A stretch of DNA of 64,000 nucleotides, taken from NCBI RefSeq assembly GCF_000765665.2, contig NZ_JROZ02000001.1, positions 620,001 to 684,000 of the forward strand, read 5' to 3'. The position numbers and the translations under genes were made by a program. The DNA comes from Helicobacter sp. MIT 05-5293. GTDB taxonomy: Bacteria > Campylobacterota > Campylobacteria > Campylobacterales > Helicobacteraceae. Shown piece by piece: positions 40,372 through 51,286 of the stretch. The notes beneath the pieces are model-generated. The model had not been told where the DNA came from and searched no databases. It was given only the letters and a program-made list of their open reading frames with translations. The first letter of the stretch is position 1, and every line of letters starts with the position of its first letter.

Positions 40372-43300
40372 TCACTCCCACTCAATCGTGCCCGGTGGTT
40401 TGCTCGTGATGTCATACACCACGCGGTTAATGCCCTCCACCTCATTAATAATGCGGTTACTTACAGATTCTAAAAAGTCATGGGGTAAATGTGCAAAAGT
40501 CGCGGTCATTCCATCGATTGCCTCCACCGCTCGCACGCAAATCGTATTATCATAAGTGCGATTATCACCCATTACACCCACACTTCGGACATTTAGCAGC
40601 ACGCAAAATGCCTGCCACACCTTATCATATAGCCCTTGATTTTGCAATTCCTCGATAAAAATAGAATCTGCCTCACGCAATAAATCTAAGTCTTTTTTAT
40701 TCACCTCGCCCATAATGCGAATCGCAAGTCCGGGTCCGGGGAAGGGGTGGCGCATGAGCATCGACTCTGGCATTCCAAGCTCTTTGCCTAACGCCCGCAC
40801 TTCGTCTTTAAAGAGTTCGCGCAAAGGCTCAATCAGCTCAAACTTCATCCACTCGGGCAAGCCCCCGACATTATGATGTGATTTAATCGTTTTACTGGGT
40901 CCTTTTACACTCACTGACTCAATCACATCAGGATAAAGCGTGCCTTGTGCTAAGAATTTTATCTCACCTTTTTGGTTATGTTTCTTTGCCTCTTTTTCAA
41001 ACACTTCAATAAAAGTCTCACCAATGATTTTACGCTTTTTTTCTGGGTCTATCACACCTTTTAATCGTTGCAAGAATAGCTCACTTGCATCTGCAGTAAT
41101 TAAAGGCACTTTGAGGTTTTCTCTAAACATCTTCTCCACCGCTTCTCTTTCACCCTTGCGTAAAAGCCCGGTATCGACAAAGACGGGAATAAGATTCTCA
41201 CCAATGGCACGATAGAGCAGAGCGGCAACAACGCTAGAATCCACTCCACCACTAACTGCACAAAGCACTTTATTGGCTTGTCTTTTTAGCGTATTTTGCA
41301 GAGTTTGAGGCTCATTTCCTCGATAAACCTTGTGTTCTATCTCGTTATTCGCCTCTGCACAACCACAAAATCCGTCTAAAAATACTTCGCCATTTACAGA
41401 TTCTACACTCGCATAATCATTGCTAGAATCCACAATCTTAGAATTTTCTATTTTCAAATTTGCATTCTTTTTTGCCCCCACAGAATCTAGCACTTCATCT
41501 TTAGCGATTTTAGTATCTTGCGTAAGAGACAAATCGCTACAAGCTGAATGCTTAAAGCACGAAGTAAGATGATCATTGACTATCCCCGCACTTTGCATAT
41601 ACGCATACATAATTGTAGTCCCCACAAACTTAAACCCACGTTTTTTTAAATCTTTAGCTATCTTGTCTGATAATGGTGTAGAAGCGGGCAAATCTGAAAT
41701 TTTCTCAAAAGCATTGATAATAGGCTTTCCACCCACAAAACCCCAAATATAACTATCAAAGCTCCCAAATTCGTTTTGAATCTCCAAAAACAACTTTGCA
41801 TTAGCAATCGCTGCCTCAATTTTGGCACGATTACGGATAATGCCCTCATTTTGCAATAGCTCATTGATTTTTCTTTCATCATAATTTGCCACAATTTTTG
41901 GGTCAAAATTATCAAATGCCACCCTAAAAGCCTCGCGTTTCTTTAATATCGTAATCCAGCTTAGCCCCGCTTGCATTGCCTCTAACACAAGCAATTCAAA
42001 AAGTTTATTATCATCGTGTAGCGGCACTCCCCACTCATTATCGTGATAATCCTCATAAAGTTTGCACGCTTTTTTGTCCTTATCTGTTGCCCAAGCACAT
42101 CGCTTGGTTTCTAATTTTTCTCCAACTCCAAGTCCTAAAGATTTTTGCAAAACTTCTTTTTCAATCCTTAGCGGAGTAAGCCAAATCTTGCCTGTATCCC
42201 CTGCTAAAAAGGGTTCTGCTATTTTTGCAAATCCTAGTTTTACATAATATCCCACAGCCCACTCGCGACTATTAAGCATGATTTGGGGATAATCTTTTAG
42301 ATATTGCACAAACGCAAACTTTAATAATGAAATGCCGACTTTTTGCCTAAAATATTGAGGATTGACAAAAAGCAAGGTAATTTCATTGCCTTTTGTTGCG
42401 ATAAAGCCTAGCCACTTTTTACCCCTTTTTGCAATGATAATTTGTTCAGCTTGTAGAATATAATCTTTTTTTATCTCTTCTCGTCTATCAGCAATCAGTT
42501 TTTTACTCATTTTTTGGGTTGCCTTGACAGAATCTTCCCAAATTTCTAAAAGCCCATTAATGGCTTGTTTTTTGCCTATCTCTTTGCAAGCCTCTTTAAA
42601 TGTGATAAAAGTTTTAGGCGATTCACCCCCAACAATCGCTCGCAATTTAACAATCTCATTTTCGGCAAAATTGCGCATATTCCAAGAAGTATCACTCCTG
42701 CAAATGCCCACAGCAAAGTTATACAACATCTGCCCTCCACATTCGCTATGCACAACCTCGGGGTGAAACTGCAACGCATAAATCTTGCGTTTAAAATCTG
42801 CAATCGCACAATAATGCGTATTGCCACTTTTTGCAAGCTCGACAAAGCCTTTTGGAATACTCTCTACCTTATCAGCGTGGCTCATCCATACAATAGAATC
42901 TTGCTTCACACCCGCAAAGATTCCACTTTCTTTTTGGTTGTTCCAAGCATTTTTTTCAAGCTTAAAAACAAGATGATTGAGTTCTTTGCCTTGATAGTGC
43001 TTGATAAACTCATCTATTTTGTGCATTCCAAGTTTTTTTGCAACCTTTTGAGACGCTAAATTATCTTCTTTGACTAAGCAATAAATCTCATCTAGCTTCA
43101 ATATCTCAAACGCATATTCCAAACAAGCCTTTGCGCACTCATTAGCCAGCCCTTGCCCCCAAAAATGATGGTCAAGAATATAGCCAATCTCAATGATTTT
43201 TTGTGATTCTTGCTTGTTTTTATCCAAATAAATTGTCGTGCAATCTAGCCCAGCATTGCCAATAATCTTGCCGCTTTTTTTATCGATAATTGCCCAGATT

Positions 43301-44787
43301 CCAAAGCCATATTTATCATAATTTGCAACTTGTTTGTCTAGCCATTCTTGGCTTTCTTGTCGTGTAAATCCATGCCCCCAAGCGTACATTGTTTTTTCAT
43401 CACTCAATATCAAATGCAAAGCATCAAAATCTGCTTGGGTATAGGGGCGCAAAAAGGTGCGATTGGTTTCAATCAGCCCTTTAGAATCTGCAAATTTTTC
43501 TAAAAAAACTGCCTTAATCGGAAAGCCTTTAGGCTGCTCAACCTTAAAGCGCACAAAGCCCAATTTTTCATAAAGTGCAATATTTTCAAAGCTTCTTTCG
43601 CTCGTAAAAAGCTCATATCGTTTTGCAGGGAGCTTGGCACAAAGTGTGTGAATCAGCGCACTTGCAATGCCTTTTTTGCGATATTTAGGATTCACAAAAA
43701 GTTTGCGAAGATAGGTTGAATCTTCTTGAGTAAATCCCCGCACAGAACCGACAATCTCGCCACTTTCAAGTGTGCATTTAAAAAATATTTGCTCCTTAAA
43801 ATCTTTTTCTATACTTTGCAAATCTTGAATTAGCGGTTCAATATCCATTTTGCCAATTCTCTTTGCCTCATCAGCAAAAGCGGTATGTTGCAGGGCAAGA
43901 ATTGCTTCTAAATCTTGTTTTTGTGCGACTTCTATGTGATATTTTAAGTGATTATCTTGCAAAGTTTTAGCAAAACTATCAGCCTGCACCGCTAAATGCA
44001 CAATCGGAAAATCTCTCCCCATAGAATCTTTAGGGTTTTTACCTACAATCTCAAAACCAAGATGTTGATAGAATCCTAACCCTTGTGGGTTTTGTTCATT
44101 ACAATCCACTTTAATGCTTGGATAATCTTTTAAAAATCTTTTAAATGCTTCATTGATTAACGCCTTGCCCACACCTTTTTTAAACGCATTGGGCGCAACA
44201 AAAAGCATTTCGATTTGGTTTTTTTCTATTCCAATAAAGCCCAAAAACTCATCTTGATTTTTGGCAATGATAATCTTTTGAGAGCTTTGAAACGCCTTTT
44301 TAACTTCGGGGCGAATTTCTCTAATATCTTTTTCGCTCAAAAACAAGTGGCTTGCGCGCACAGAATCTTCCCACAAATCTACCAATATTTTTAAATTTTG
44401 CGGAGACTTTTGATGATTAAAAAGTTCAAAATTTATGGTTGGTTTGGATTCTAAAATCTCTAGCACCGCCTTGCCAAACTCTTGTGCATCCGCGCGTATC
44501 ACCCGCCCGCCAAAAAAATCAGCGATATATTGCATACCATAGCAGATACCAAGAATGGGGATTCCAAGCGAAAAAATCGCACTATCGGGCTTATAAGCAT
44601 CTTTTTCATACACGCTTGCGGGTCCGCCGCTTAAAATAATGCCTTTGGGGTTTTTGGCTCGTATGGATTCTATGCTTTCAAAATACGGCACAATCTCGGT
44701 ATAAACACCATATTCGCGCAATCTCCGCGCAATGAGTTGCGTGTATTGAGAGCCAAAGTCTAAGACAAGGATTTGAGGATTATTCAT
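40372..44787 (-). CDS. guaA: GMP synthase with four GNAT domains and a 3-methyladenine glycosylase inserted
   Basis: 1471 residues from the ATG at 44787 ([21 protein letters not shown] upstream), against ~510-525 for normal GuaA. The class I glutaminase is split: first part about 1-112 with nucleophile Cys82 (GICYGMQY), second part about 622-695 with His675 (LQFHPEVVH). Insert 1 (about 113-621) holds three GNAT domains ([33 protein letters not shown]; a RimJ-like one with [18 protein letters not shown]). After the glutaminase, insert 2 (about 720-1171) holds another GNAT ([18 protein letters not shown]) and a full Tag glycosylase ([40 protein letters not shown]). Then follow the ATP-pyrophosphatase [13 protein letters not shown] and the normal ending KPPGTIEWE. 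All GMP synthase catalytic motifs are kept. Confidence 0.93.
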   Translation of the reverse strand: MNNPQILVLDFGSQYTQLIARRLREYGVYTEIVPYFESIESIRAKNPKGIILSGGPASVYEKDAYKPDSAIFSLGIPILGICYGMQYIADFFGGRVIRADAQEFGKAVLEILESKPTINFELFNHQKSPQNLKILVDLWEDSVRASHLFLSEKDIREIRPEVKKAFQSSQKIIIAKNQDEFLGFIGIEKNQIEMLFVAPNAFKKGVGKALINEAFKRFLKDYPSIKVDCNEQNPQGLGFYQHLGFEIVGKNPKDSMGRDFPIVHLAVQADSFAKTLQDNHLKYHIEVAQKQDLEAILALQHTAFADEAKRIGKMDIEPLIQDLQSIEKDFKEQIFFKCTLESGEIVGSVRGFTQEDSTYLRKLFVNPKYRKKGIASALIHTLCAKLPAKRYELFTSERSFENIALYEKLGFVRFKVEQPKGFPIKAVFLEKFADSKGLIETNRTFLRPYTQADFDALHLILSDEKTMYAWGHGFTRQESQEWLDKQVANYDKYGFGIWAIIDKKSGKIIGNAGLDCTTIYLDKNKQESQKIIEIGYILDHHFWGQGLANECAKACLEYAFEILKLDEIYCLVKEDNLASQKVAKKLGMHKIDEFIKHYQGKELNHLVFKLEKNAWNNQKESGIFAGVKQDSIVWMSHADKVESIPKGFVELAKSGNTHYCAIADFKRKIYALQFHPEVVHSECGGQMLYNFAVGICRSDTSWNMRNFAENEIVKLRAIVGGESPKTFITFKEACKEIGKKQAINGLLEIWEDSVKATQKMSKKLIADRREEIKKDYILQAEQIIIAKRGKKWLGFIATKGNEITLLFVNPQYFRQKVGISLLKFAFVQYLKDYPQIMLNSREWAVGYYVKLGFAKIAEPFLAGDTGKIWLTPLRIEKEVLQKSLGLGVGEKLETKRCAWATDKDKKACKLYEDYHDNEWGVPLHDDNKLFELLVLEAMQAGLSWITILKKREAFRVAFDNFDPKIVANYDERKINELLQNEGIIRNRAKIEAAIANAKLFLEIQNEFGSFDSYIWGFVGGKPIINAFEKISDLPASTPLSDKIAKDLKKRGFKFVGTTIMYAYMQSAGIVNDHLTSCFKHSACSDLSLTQDTKIAKDEVLDSVGAKKNANLKIENSKIVDSSNDYASVESVNGEVFLDGFCGCAEANNEIEHKVYRGNEPQTLQNTLKRQANKVLCAVSGGVDSSVVAALLYRAIGENLIPVFVDTGLLRKGEREAVEKMFRENLKVPLITADASELFLQRLKGVIDPEKKRKIIGETFIEVFEKEAKKHNQKGEIKFLAQGTLYPDVIESVSVKGPSKTIKSHHNVGGLPEWMKFELIEPLRELFKDEVRALGKELGMPESMLMRHPFPGPGLAIRIMGEVNKKDLDLLREADSIFIEELQNQGLYDKVWQAFCVLLNVRSVGVMGDNRTYDNTICVRAVEAIDGMTATFAHLPHDFLESVSNRIINEVEGINRVVYDITSKPPGTIEWE
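41275..42630 (-). other. Insertion 2 in guaA: GNAT plus DNA-3-methyladenine glycosylase I
   Basis: Falls in the linker between the glutaminase and the ATP-pyrophosphatase (after [14 protein letters not shown], before [14 protein letters not shown]). The Tag part keeps its zinc ligands (Cys of RCAW, His of YHD, His and Cys of HLTSC...C) and is followed by an ~85-residue low-complexity acidic linker. Confidence 0.85.
42925..44451 (-). other. Insertion 1 in guaA: three GNAT domains
   Basis: Falls between AEFGKAVLE and the [18 protein letters not shown] block, inside the glutaminase domain at a surface-loop position. The first GNAT begins near [18 protein letters not shown], the same type as the GNAT in insertion 2 ([15 protein letters not shown]), suggesting duplication. 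Confidence 0.85.
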
Positions 44788-45026
44788 TGCTAAATGTCCT
44801 TTGTAGTGAAAAATACAAGTTTTGGTTGAGATGATTGAAACAATCAATGAGAACAAAATTCTTGTTTGATTTTGTATTATATCGAAAAACTTATTAGAGA
44901 AATCCTTGTATTGAAAACAGTAGAATTAATGTGTTTTGAGAATCTTAAATAGCTTTTAAGAATAGATTGTTTATAAGGATTTGGATTTTGCTTACCGCGC
45001 TCCCGTAGGAGCAGCGGCGTAAAGTA

Positions 45027-45566
45027 TTAGGATTCTTTAAAGGATTGTTTGAAACCAAACCAAGCAGATAGAGAGACCACACCAAAGAAGAGCACCATAA
45101 AGGCAAACATAAAGCCGATAGCAAATCCTCCAATTGCAGGATAAATGATAAAAATCACTGAAGCAATGATGCTTAAAATTGAAGCAATTAACACCCACAC
45201 CCAGCTTTGCTCTTTCTTTTTGAGTTCAAACGCATAGCCAACGCCTAAGATTCCCTTAAACATACTCATAAACGCAACAAATGCAATCAGCGTTAAGCTT
45301 GTAATATCAACACCTATGGCAAAGAAGATGATTGCAAATAAAAAGCTTAGAATCGCATCAATGATGAGCAAACGCACACCATCGGGGTCTTTGTCTTTGA
45401 AAGAGAAATAGTAGGCGACATTGACAATTGCTCCAAAAAGCAATAAAAAAGGTAAAAATACGACCAATGAGGCAAAGACTTCAAGCGGTATCAGTAATCC
45501 TAATGCACCTACAACAATAGTCAGCACAGAAAAAATCAACCATAAAATACTAGATAATGTTTTCAT
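45027..45566 (-). CDS. HdeD/DUF308-family membrane protein
   Basis: 179 residues, six hydrophobic helices in three pairs (for example LIFSVLTIVVGALGLLIPLE and LIASILSIIASVIFIIYPAI), with the family feature of helix pairs each ending in a short polar turn. E. coli HdeD is linked to acid resistance; the role here is unknown. Shine-Dalgarno AAGGAT ~8 nt before the ATG. Confidence 0.82.
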   Translation of the reverse strand: MKTLSSILWLIFSVLTIVVGALGLLIPLEVFASLVVFLPFLLLFGAIVNVAYYFSFKDKDPDGVRLLIIDAILSFLFAIIFFAIGVDITSLTLIAFVAFMSMFKGILGVGYAFELKKKEQSWVWVLIASILSIIASVIFIIYPAIGGFAIGFMFAFMVLFFGVVSLSAWFGFKQSFKES

Positions 45567-45829
45567 TTTAATCCTTAATAATGATAAAAAGATATGCCTT
45601 ATATGACAAATGATTGATATTCATTGTTCATAAATTGAGCATTTGTATTGTAATGCAAAATATTAACGATAGAGATATTTTTTATAGATTCTTTAAAAAA
45701 TTTAGTGCTAATGTTTTATGGATATGAGAATCTATAGAGCAAAATGAGAGATGATGCAAAGTTAAGCAAGCTTTTACATGAATCTATGGTAATATTTAGG
45801 CTTTAAAAATTATTTAGGGAGTTTGGAAA

Positions 45830-46732
45830 ATGCTTACATTTTCGTTGGTTGTTTTAGTATTAGGCGTAGCAGTTGTTTTTTATGGTGTAAGAATTATTTC
45901 GCAAACAGATGTAGCGATTGTGGAGCGTTTGGGAAAATTTCACAGAGTCTTAGAGGGAGGATTTCATATTATTATCCCTGTGATTGATCGCATCAGTGCA
46001 AAAGTAACCGTGCGAGAGCAAATCATTGACATTAAGCGTCAGCAAGTAATTACAAAAGATAATGTGAATATCAATATTGATGGGATTGTCTTTTTGAAAG
46101 TCTTTGATGCTAAGGCAGCAGTGTATAGTGTGAGTGATTACAAACAAGCAATTGCGAATCTTGCAACAACAACTCTTCGAGGGGAAATAGGGAGAATCAG
46201 CCTTGATGATTCGCTCTCTAGCCGCGATCAGCTTAACGCCGCACTACAAGTTGCGCTCGGTGATGCAGCGAATAACTGGGGTGTAAAAATTATGCGTGTG
46301 GAGATTAGCGATATTTCTGTGCCAAATGATATTGAGAAGGCAATGAATCTCCAAATGAAAGCAGAGCGAGAAAAACGAGCGATTGAGCTTAAGGCTCAAG
46401 CTGAAAAGGAAGCTTTGATCCGTAATGCAGAAGCCCTCAAACAAGAGAAAGTTTTGCAAGCTGAAGCGATTGAAAGAATGGCTGATGCGAGGAAATATGA
46501 GCAAATTGCACTTGCGCAAGGTCAAAGTGATGCGATGCAATTGATTGCTATGCAAATGGAGAAAAGCGCGCTTTCAGCGGAGTTTTTACTTGCTAAAGAG
46601 CGGATTCTCGCGTTTAATGAAATGGCAAAGAATCCAAGCAAAGATAAGGTTATCGTGCCTTATGAAGTCAATGAATTTATCGGTAGCTTGAGTGTGATTA
46701 GTGATTTTCTGGCGCATAAATCAAAAGCCTAG
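45830..46732 (+). CDS. SPFH/band-7 protein (stomatin/QmcA type)
   Basis: 300 residues: an N-terminal membrane helix (FSLVVLVLGVAVVFYGVRII), then the band-7 domain (VAIVERLGKFHRVLEGGFHI, VREQIIDIKRQQVITKDNV, ATTTLRGEIGRISLDDSLSS), a long charged coiled coil (QMKAEREKRAIELKAQAEKE) and a C-terminal oligomerisation region. Forms membrane microdomain scaffolds. The NfeD gene directly downstream is the classical partner. Confidence 0.92.
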   Translation: MLTFSLVVLVLGVAVVFYGVRIISQTDVAIVERLGKFHRVLEGGFHIIIPVIDRISAKVTVREQIIDIKRQQVITKDNVNINIDGIVFLKVFDAKAAVYSVSDYKQAIANLATTTLRGEIGRISLDDSLSSRDQLNAALQVALGDAANNWGVKIMRVEISDISVPNDIEKAMNLQMKAEREKRAIELKAQAEKEALIRNAEALKQEKVLQAEAIERMADARKYEQIALAQGQSDAMQLIAMQMEKSALSAEFLLAKERILAFNEMAKNPSKDKVIVPYEVNEFIGSLSVISDFLAHKSKA

Positions 46733-46768
46733 AATCATCTTGAAAGCGAGCAAAGGAGAATTTGTTTT

Positions 46769-47179
46769 ATGTCATTTTGGATTCTTTTAAGCATAGGTGT
46801 TGTGCTAGTTGTCGCCGAGATGTTTTCGGGGTCATTCTTTTTATTGTTTGTGGGCTTTGGTTTTGTGCTTACAGGTATTTTAGAGTGGTTGATAGGATTT
46901 GAAAATCTCGGTATGAATCCAATTTTTATACAAACTGCATTGATTTGTCTTATCTCGATTTTATCTTTAATCTTTATTAAGCCTTCAATCAAGCGTTTGT
47001 TGCAGAAGTCTGAAGAATACAAAGAGGATTTTTTAGATGAGCAAGGCGAGGGTGAAATCAAGCAAGGAATGGTATATTTTAAAGGCACTTTATGGAGTTT
47101 TGAGGGTGATAGGCATTATGATGAAGGGCAAAAGGTGCGTGTTAAAGGGGTCAAAAATAATCATCTTATCCTCGAATAG
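46769..47179 (+). CDS. NfeD-family membrane protein
   Basis: 136 residues, short-form NfeD: two or three N-terminal helices (SIGVVLVVAEMFSGSFFLLF) then a C-terminal OB-fold (KGTLWSFEGDRHYDEGQKVRVKGVKNNHLILE). Partner of the SPFH protein upstream, 36 bases away in the same operon. Confidence 0.9.
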   Translation: MSFWILLSIGVVLVVAEMFSGSFFLLFVGFGFVLTGILEWLIGFENLGMNPIFIQTALICLISILSLIFIKPSIKRLLQKSEEYKEDFLDEQGEGEIKQGMVYFKGTLWSFEGDRHYDEGQKVRVKGVKNNHLILE

Positions 47180-47194
47180 AATTAGGTATTTGCA

Positions 47195-48205
47195 ATGATG
47201 ATTAAATATATCCATTTATTTCTTTTTCTTGCGACATTTGCTCACGCATTCTCTCCTTATTCTAAACATACCTTGAGTTTGACACACGAAAATGATGCTT
47301 TCATTGCAGATTCTCCTGATCGCTACTATACATCGGGGTTAGGTTTGATTTATAGCTCTTCAGAAATGGATTTGCAAAATAATCAAAAATGTAAAAATGA
47401 TATTTGCAAACCCTACAAATTACACTTTTTGACTTATATTGATCCTTTATTGTGGGCGAAAAAGCATCGGACAAAATTTACACGCTATCAAGTTGGATTA
47501 ACGCAAAAGCTTTTTACACCTTCGAGTAATTCCAAAGAATTTGCGCGAGACGATCGTCCTTTTTCTGGAATCTTGACAGGATTTTTTAGTGTGCAACATC
47601 GGAGAGAGAATTCTTTAGAAGACATTAGTCTTTCTTTAGGCGTGGTGGGGAAAAATGCACTAGGCAAACAAACACAAAATGGCGTTCATCATCTTATCGA
47701 TGTGGCTTCTTGGGAGTGGAATAATCAGATTCCTAATGATATTTTTATACTGCTTTCTTATGATTATTTGCATCGATTCTATCTTTTTGATACTCCATTT
47801 GTCAGTATGGATATTGCACCTTTTGGAGGATTTGAGCTAGGCAACTACAATGCTAATATGTCAGTAGGAAGTTATGTGCGTGTGGGTTATCATTTGAGTG
47901 AATCATTATTGCCTTCAAGATTGCATCACGGAATCCCTAGTGCGAGTATTGGAAATGGATTATATATTTATGCTTTTGGTAGTGTGAGAGGTCTAGGTAT
48001 CGGTTATAATCGTCTCATCACGGGTGTAACATCATCTTTTAACGATGTGAGTATCAGACATTTGAATTATGCCTTTGAATGGGGCGTTGCAGTGGGTTGG
48101 AAAGGGTTTAGTGTGATATTTTCCCGCATTTATCAAGGCAAAGAGTTTGAAAAACAGCCTAAATTTAATCCCTATGGCTCATTGACTTTAAGCATAGCTT
48201 TTTAG
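47195..48205 (+). CDS. lpxR: Lipid A deacylase LpxR family, outer membrane
   Basis: 336 residues, signal peptide (YIHLFLFLATFAHA), then a 12-strand barrel family: LSLTHENDAFIADSPDRYYTSGL has the conserved ND and YTxG of LpxR (calcium and active-site region), and the chain ends in phenylalanine (SLTLSIAF) for barrel assembly. LpxR removes the 3'-acyloxyacyl chain from lipid A; H. pylori has one. It is 15 bases after nfeD on the same strand. Confidence 0.85.
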   Translation: MMIKYIHLFLFLATFAHAFSPYSKHTLSLTHENDAFIADSPDRYYTSGLGLIYSSSEMDLQNNQKCKNDICKPYKLHFLTYIDPLLWAKKHRTKFTRYQVGLTQKLFTPSSNSKEFARDDRPFSGILTGFFSVQHRRENSLEDISLSLGVVGKNALGKQTQNGVHHLIDVASWEWNNQIPNDIFILLSYDYLHRFYLFDTPFVSMDIAPFGGFELGNYNANMSVGSYVRVGYHLSESLLPSRLHHGIPSASIGNGLYIYAFGSVRGLGIGYNRLITGVTSSFNDVSIRHLNYAFEWGVAVGWKGFSVIFSRIYQGKEFEKQPKFNPYGSLTLSIAF

Positions 48206-48206
48206 A

Positions 48207-50003
48207 TTACTCAACCGTAACGCTTTTAGCAAGATTGCGTGGCATATCGACATCATTGCCTAAGCGGATAGCAATTTCTAAAGCAAAAATTTGCAAAGCC
48301 ACCATCATTGTAAAAAATTCTTCCATATAGCTTTGGCAAGATTCAAGCATCAATACATCATCAACGCCATCAATATGCTGTGTGCTGATTGCACAAATCG
48401 TGGCATCGCGCGCACTAAGCTCTTGGACATTGGATTTGATTTTATCAAAAAGTAAGTGAGTAGGCATTAATGCGACAGCGAAAAGTTCAGAATCTGCTAA
48501 GGCGATAGGTCCGTGTTTCATCTCTCCGCTAGGATAACCTTCAGCATGGAGATAGCTAATTTCTTTAAGTTTCAATGCTCCCTCTAATGCAAGGGGGTAA
48601 AAAATATCACGCCCGATAAAAAAGAATCCATGCCCATGCAGATAGCGTTTGGAAAGGCGTTTGATATGTTCGTGTAAATGTGAGCTGACACGGGTTTTTT
48701 TGGCAGATTCTACCATAGAGGCAATGTGAGATTTGAGCTCTTGAGATGAGATATGTCCGCGCTGCTTGCCTAAATAAACGCTTAGAATCCATAAAAGCAT
48801 CATTTGTGTAGCAAAAGCTTTAGTGCTTGCTACACCTTTTTCGATACCTGCGCGTGTGAGCAAACTTGCGTGAGATTCTCGCACGATTGAGCTATTATCG
48901 ACATTGCAAATCGCCAATGTTTTTAATCCCTTTTTTTTCACAAGTTTGAGTGCTTCCAAAGTATCCGCAGTTTCACCACTTTGAGAAATGACGATAAAAA
49001 GCTCATCGTCATTGATGACAGGCAAGGCATAACGAAACTCGCTTGCAATCACGACATTGGTTTTGATTTTTGCTAATCGTTCAAAAAGATATTTTGCGCT
49101 AAGTCCTGCATGATAGCTTGTCCCGCACGCACAAATGGTGATTTGCTTGATGTCGGTAAAAAAATCAGAGCTAAGCTCATTGAGGGTAATATCCCCTTCA
49201 CTTACTCGTCCCATCATAGTTTCTAAAAGCACTTTGTGTTGTTCGTAGATTTCCTTTTCCATAAAATAGCGATAACCTTCTTTTTGAGCATAACTCTTTG
49301 TGCCATCGAGTTTTTTTGCATTTTTGAATCTTGCAAAATCACCAAGCTTCATCACGCCCATATCACCATCTTCCAAATACACGACACGATCAGCAAGCCC
49401 GATAAGTGGCGCATCAGAGCTTGCGAAATAAATCTCATTAGCATCATCGCAAGAGCGTCCAATGATAAGTGGCGAGCCATTTTTAGCATAAAAGATAGAA
49501 TCTGGAGCTTTTTTTGTGATGAGCAAAATTGCAAACGCTCCTTTGAGTTGCGCAATTGTTTGCTGAAAGGCTTTCAAACAATCATATTCATTTTTGAGTG
49601 ATTCTTCAAATAAATGCACAATGACTTCCGTGTCGGTTTGAGAAAGGAAAGTATGTCCTTTTGATATGAGAGTAGATTTGATTTCTTGATAATTTTCGAT
49701 GATGCCATTATGCACGACATTACTAAAGTCTGCGATATGCGGGTGAGCGTTGGCTTCGGTAGGCTTACCATGTGTTGCCCAACGCGTATGTCCGATGCCT
49801 ACACCTAAATCGGTCGAGCTAAAATCTTTACATTTATTTTCAAGTTGAGAAAGCTTACCTACCGCACGAAAAGTTTGGAGTTCATTGTGGCTTAAAATCG
49901 CGATACCTGCACTATCATAACCTCGATATTCAAGCTCTTTTAGTCCATTGAGCAAGAGCTGTTTTTTTTCATTTTTACCAATATATCCTACAATCCCACA
50001 CAT
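48207..50003 (-). CDS. glmS: Glutamine-fructose-6-phosphate aminotransferase (isomerizing)
   Basis: 598 residues, normal length. The N-terminal nucleophile Cys2 is in MCGIVGYIG, with LEYRGYDSAGIA and GHTRWATHGKP. Two SIS domains follow (ACGTSYHAGL, SQSGETADTLEAL, GRDIFYPLALEGALKLKEIS), and the C-terminus ends KSVTVE. Makes glucosamine-6-phosphate for peptidoglycan, LPS and the amino sugars of the glycan island. Confidence 0.97.
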   Translation of the reverse strand: MCGIVGYIGKNEKKQLLLNGLKELEYRGYDSAGIAILSHNELQTFRAVGKLSQLENKCKDFSSTDLGVGIGHTRWATHGKPTEANAHPHIADFSNVVHNGIIENYQEIKSTLISKGHTFLSQTDTEVIVHLFEESLKNEYDCLKAFQQTIAQLKGAFAILLITKKAPDSIFYAKNGSPLIIGRSCDDANEIYFASSDAPLIGLADRVVYLEDGDMGVMKLGDFARFKNAKKLDGTKSYAQKEGYRYFMEKEIYEQHKVLLETMMGRVSEGDITLNELSSDFFTDIKQITICACGTSYHAGLSAKYLFERLAKIKTNVVIASEFRYALPVINDDELFIVISQSGETADTLEALKLVKKKGLKTLAICNVDNSSIVRESHASLLTRAGIEKGVASTKAFATQMMLLWILSVYLGKQRGHISSQELKSHIASMVESAKKTRVSSHLHEHIKRLSKRYLHGHGFFFIGRDIFYPLALEGALKLKEISYLHAEGYPSGEMKHGPIALADSELFAVALMPTHLLFDKIKSNVQELSARDATICAISTQHIDGVDDVLMLESCQSYMEEFFTMMVALQIFALEIAIRLGNDVDMPRNLAKSVTVE

Positions 50004-50105
50004 TTTTACTCCTCATAACACGACTTTATGGCATTTTACTATAAAATATTTACAGAATCTGCAATATTTTTTCAAAGGAATATGATTTTATCCAAAGGTA
50101 TATAA

Positions 50106-50981
50106 ATGCGTTTTAAAAGTTTTTTGATTATTGGCTTAGGGTTAATGTATTTTAATGTATGCGTAATGGCTGATGAGGGAGAATCACAAGAATCATCACA
50201 AACCACACCGCAAAAATCGCAAACAATGCTAGGAGATAATCAATCTCGGAGAATTGCGCTCTATCCGCATCGTTCTGTGTATATTTTGCCCTTTTATCAT
50301 TCGATTTCTGCTCCTACGGAAAACAATATCCGTGATGAAACGAAGTTCCAATTTAGCTTTAAATTACCAGTGATAAGTCATTTGTTTTCACCTTATGGGA
50401 AGTTTTATTTTGCCTATACACAAACCGCGTGGTTTCAGAATTATAACAAGAAAGATTCTCGCCCATTTCGCGACCTTGACTATCAACCCGAGCTTTTTTA
50501 TTCTTACGAGAGGGCGTTAGGATTCTTAGGAGGAAGATTTAAGAGTATTTCAGCGGGTTATAATCATATCTCTAATGGTGAGCGAGAAGCGCGTTCAAGG
50601 ACGGAGAATCGTTTGTTTGTGAGTGCTAATTGGGAACATCAGATGTTTAAAAATGGTGTATTTGGTGTGCAAGCAATGGCATGGGTGTATTTTGGCAAGC
50701 ATAATAATGGATTCTTGCATGACAATGCGGATTTACCAAAATATCGAGGGTATAACGATTTGTGGATTTATTATAAAGGCTCTAGGCATTTGTTGGAGTT
50801 TTATGCTCGTCCTGTGATTGCACGCAAATATTATCCTTATTTTGAGCTTGGTTGGACGATTAGAATCTCTAAAAATATGGGACTTTATGCGCAATATCTT
50901 AATGGTTGGGGAGATAATATTTATGAATACAATATCCGCTCTCAACGCGTAGGGGTAGGCTTAAGGCTATGGAATTATTAG
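50106..50981 (+). CDS. pldA: Outer membrane phospholipase A
   Basis: 291 residues: signal peptide (FLIIGLGLMYFNVCVMA), a serine/glutamine-rich stretch, then the OMPLA barrel with catalytic H and S in SAGYNHISNGE and the calcium/asparagine region REARSRTENRLF, and QYLNGWGDNIYEYN. The usual GYNHQSNG reads GYNHISNG. Hydrolyses phospholipids in the outer leaflet. Divergent from glmS. Confidence 0.9.
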   Translation: MRFKSFLIIGLGLMYFNVCVMADEGESQESSQTTPQKSQTMLGDNQSRRIALYPHRSVYILPFYHSISAPTENNIRDETKFQFSFKLPVISHLFSPYGKFYFAYTQTAWFQNYNKKDSRPFRDLDYQPELFYSYERALGFLGGRFKSISAGYNHISNGEREARSRTENRLFVSANWEHQMFKNGVFGVQAMAWVYFGKHNNGFLHDNADLPKYRGYNDLWIYYKGSRHLLEFYARPVIARKYYPYFELGWTIRISKNMGLYAQYLNGWGDNIYEYNIRSQRVGVGLRLWNY

Positions 50982-51006
50982 GATTTTGCACTCATAAGCC
51001 TTGCAT

Positions 51007-51225
51007 TTAGTTCGTAGAATCATTATTTTCATATTTACTTCTTAACGCCTTTATGGTCTCAACCATTGCCTGATAGTCAATTTCTTGATAGGGAGTTTCT
51101 AAAATTTCACGCCACAACTGCCCCATACGATGTAAATCTTCTCTGCTTTGTGGGGTATCATCTGTAACAAGCCACCCAAAACTTACATATTCTAAAAGCA
51201 CATCTTTTTCCATAATTGTTGCCAT
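51007..51225 (-). CDS. Small conserved protein of unknown function
   Basis: 72 residues, acidic, no signal or membrane segment: MATIMEKDVLLEYVSFGWLV, then REDLHRMGQLWREILETPYQ. The ATG at 51225 has AAAGGAG 7 nt upstream. It is 61 bases after trpB on the same strand. No family recognised. Confidence 0.6.
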   Translation of the reverse strand: MATIMEKDVLLEYVSFGWLVTDDTPQSREDLHRMGQLWREILETPYQEIDYQAMVETIKALRSKYENNDSTN

Positions 51226-51286
51226 TGTTGCTCCTTTGGTTGGCTATTGTCAAGTTTGATTTAGGGATTTGTGAGAGGGTAGGGGA

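Noticed and set aside
42565-43059. 164-codon plus-strand frame inside guaA
   Set aside because: Lies opposite conserved glutaminase and GNAT motifs; no start signal.
40372-44787. Inteins as the explanation of the guaA insertions
   Set aside because: No intein splice motifs (Cys/Ser start, HN-Cys end) or homing endonuclease; the inserts are recognisable GNAT and Tag enzymes.
44998-45014. GCTCC-CGTA-GGAGC hairpin as a terminator
   Set aside because: Only 5 bp with no T run on either side; probably chance or a weak structure.
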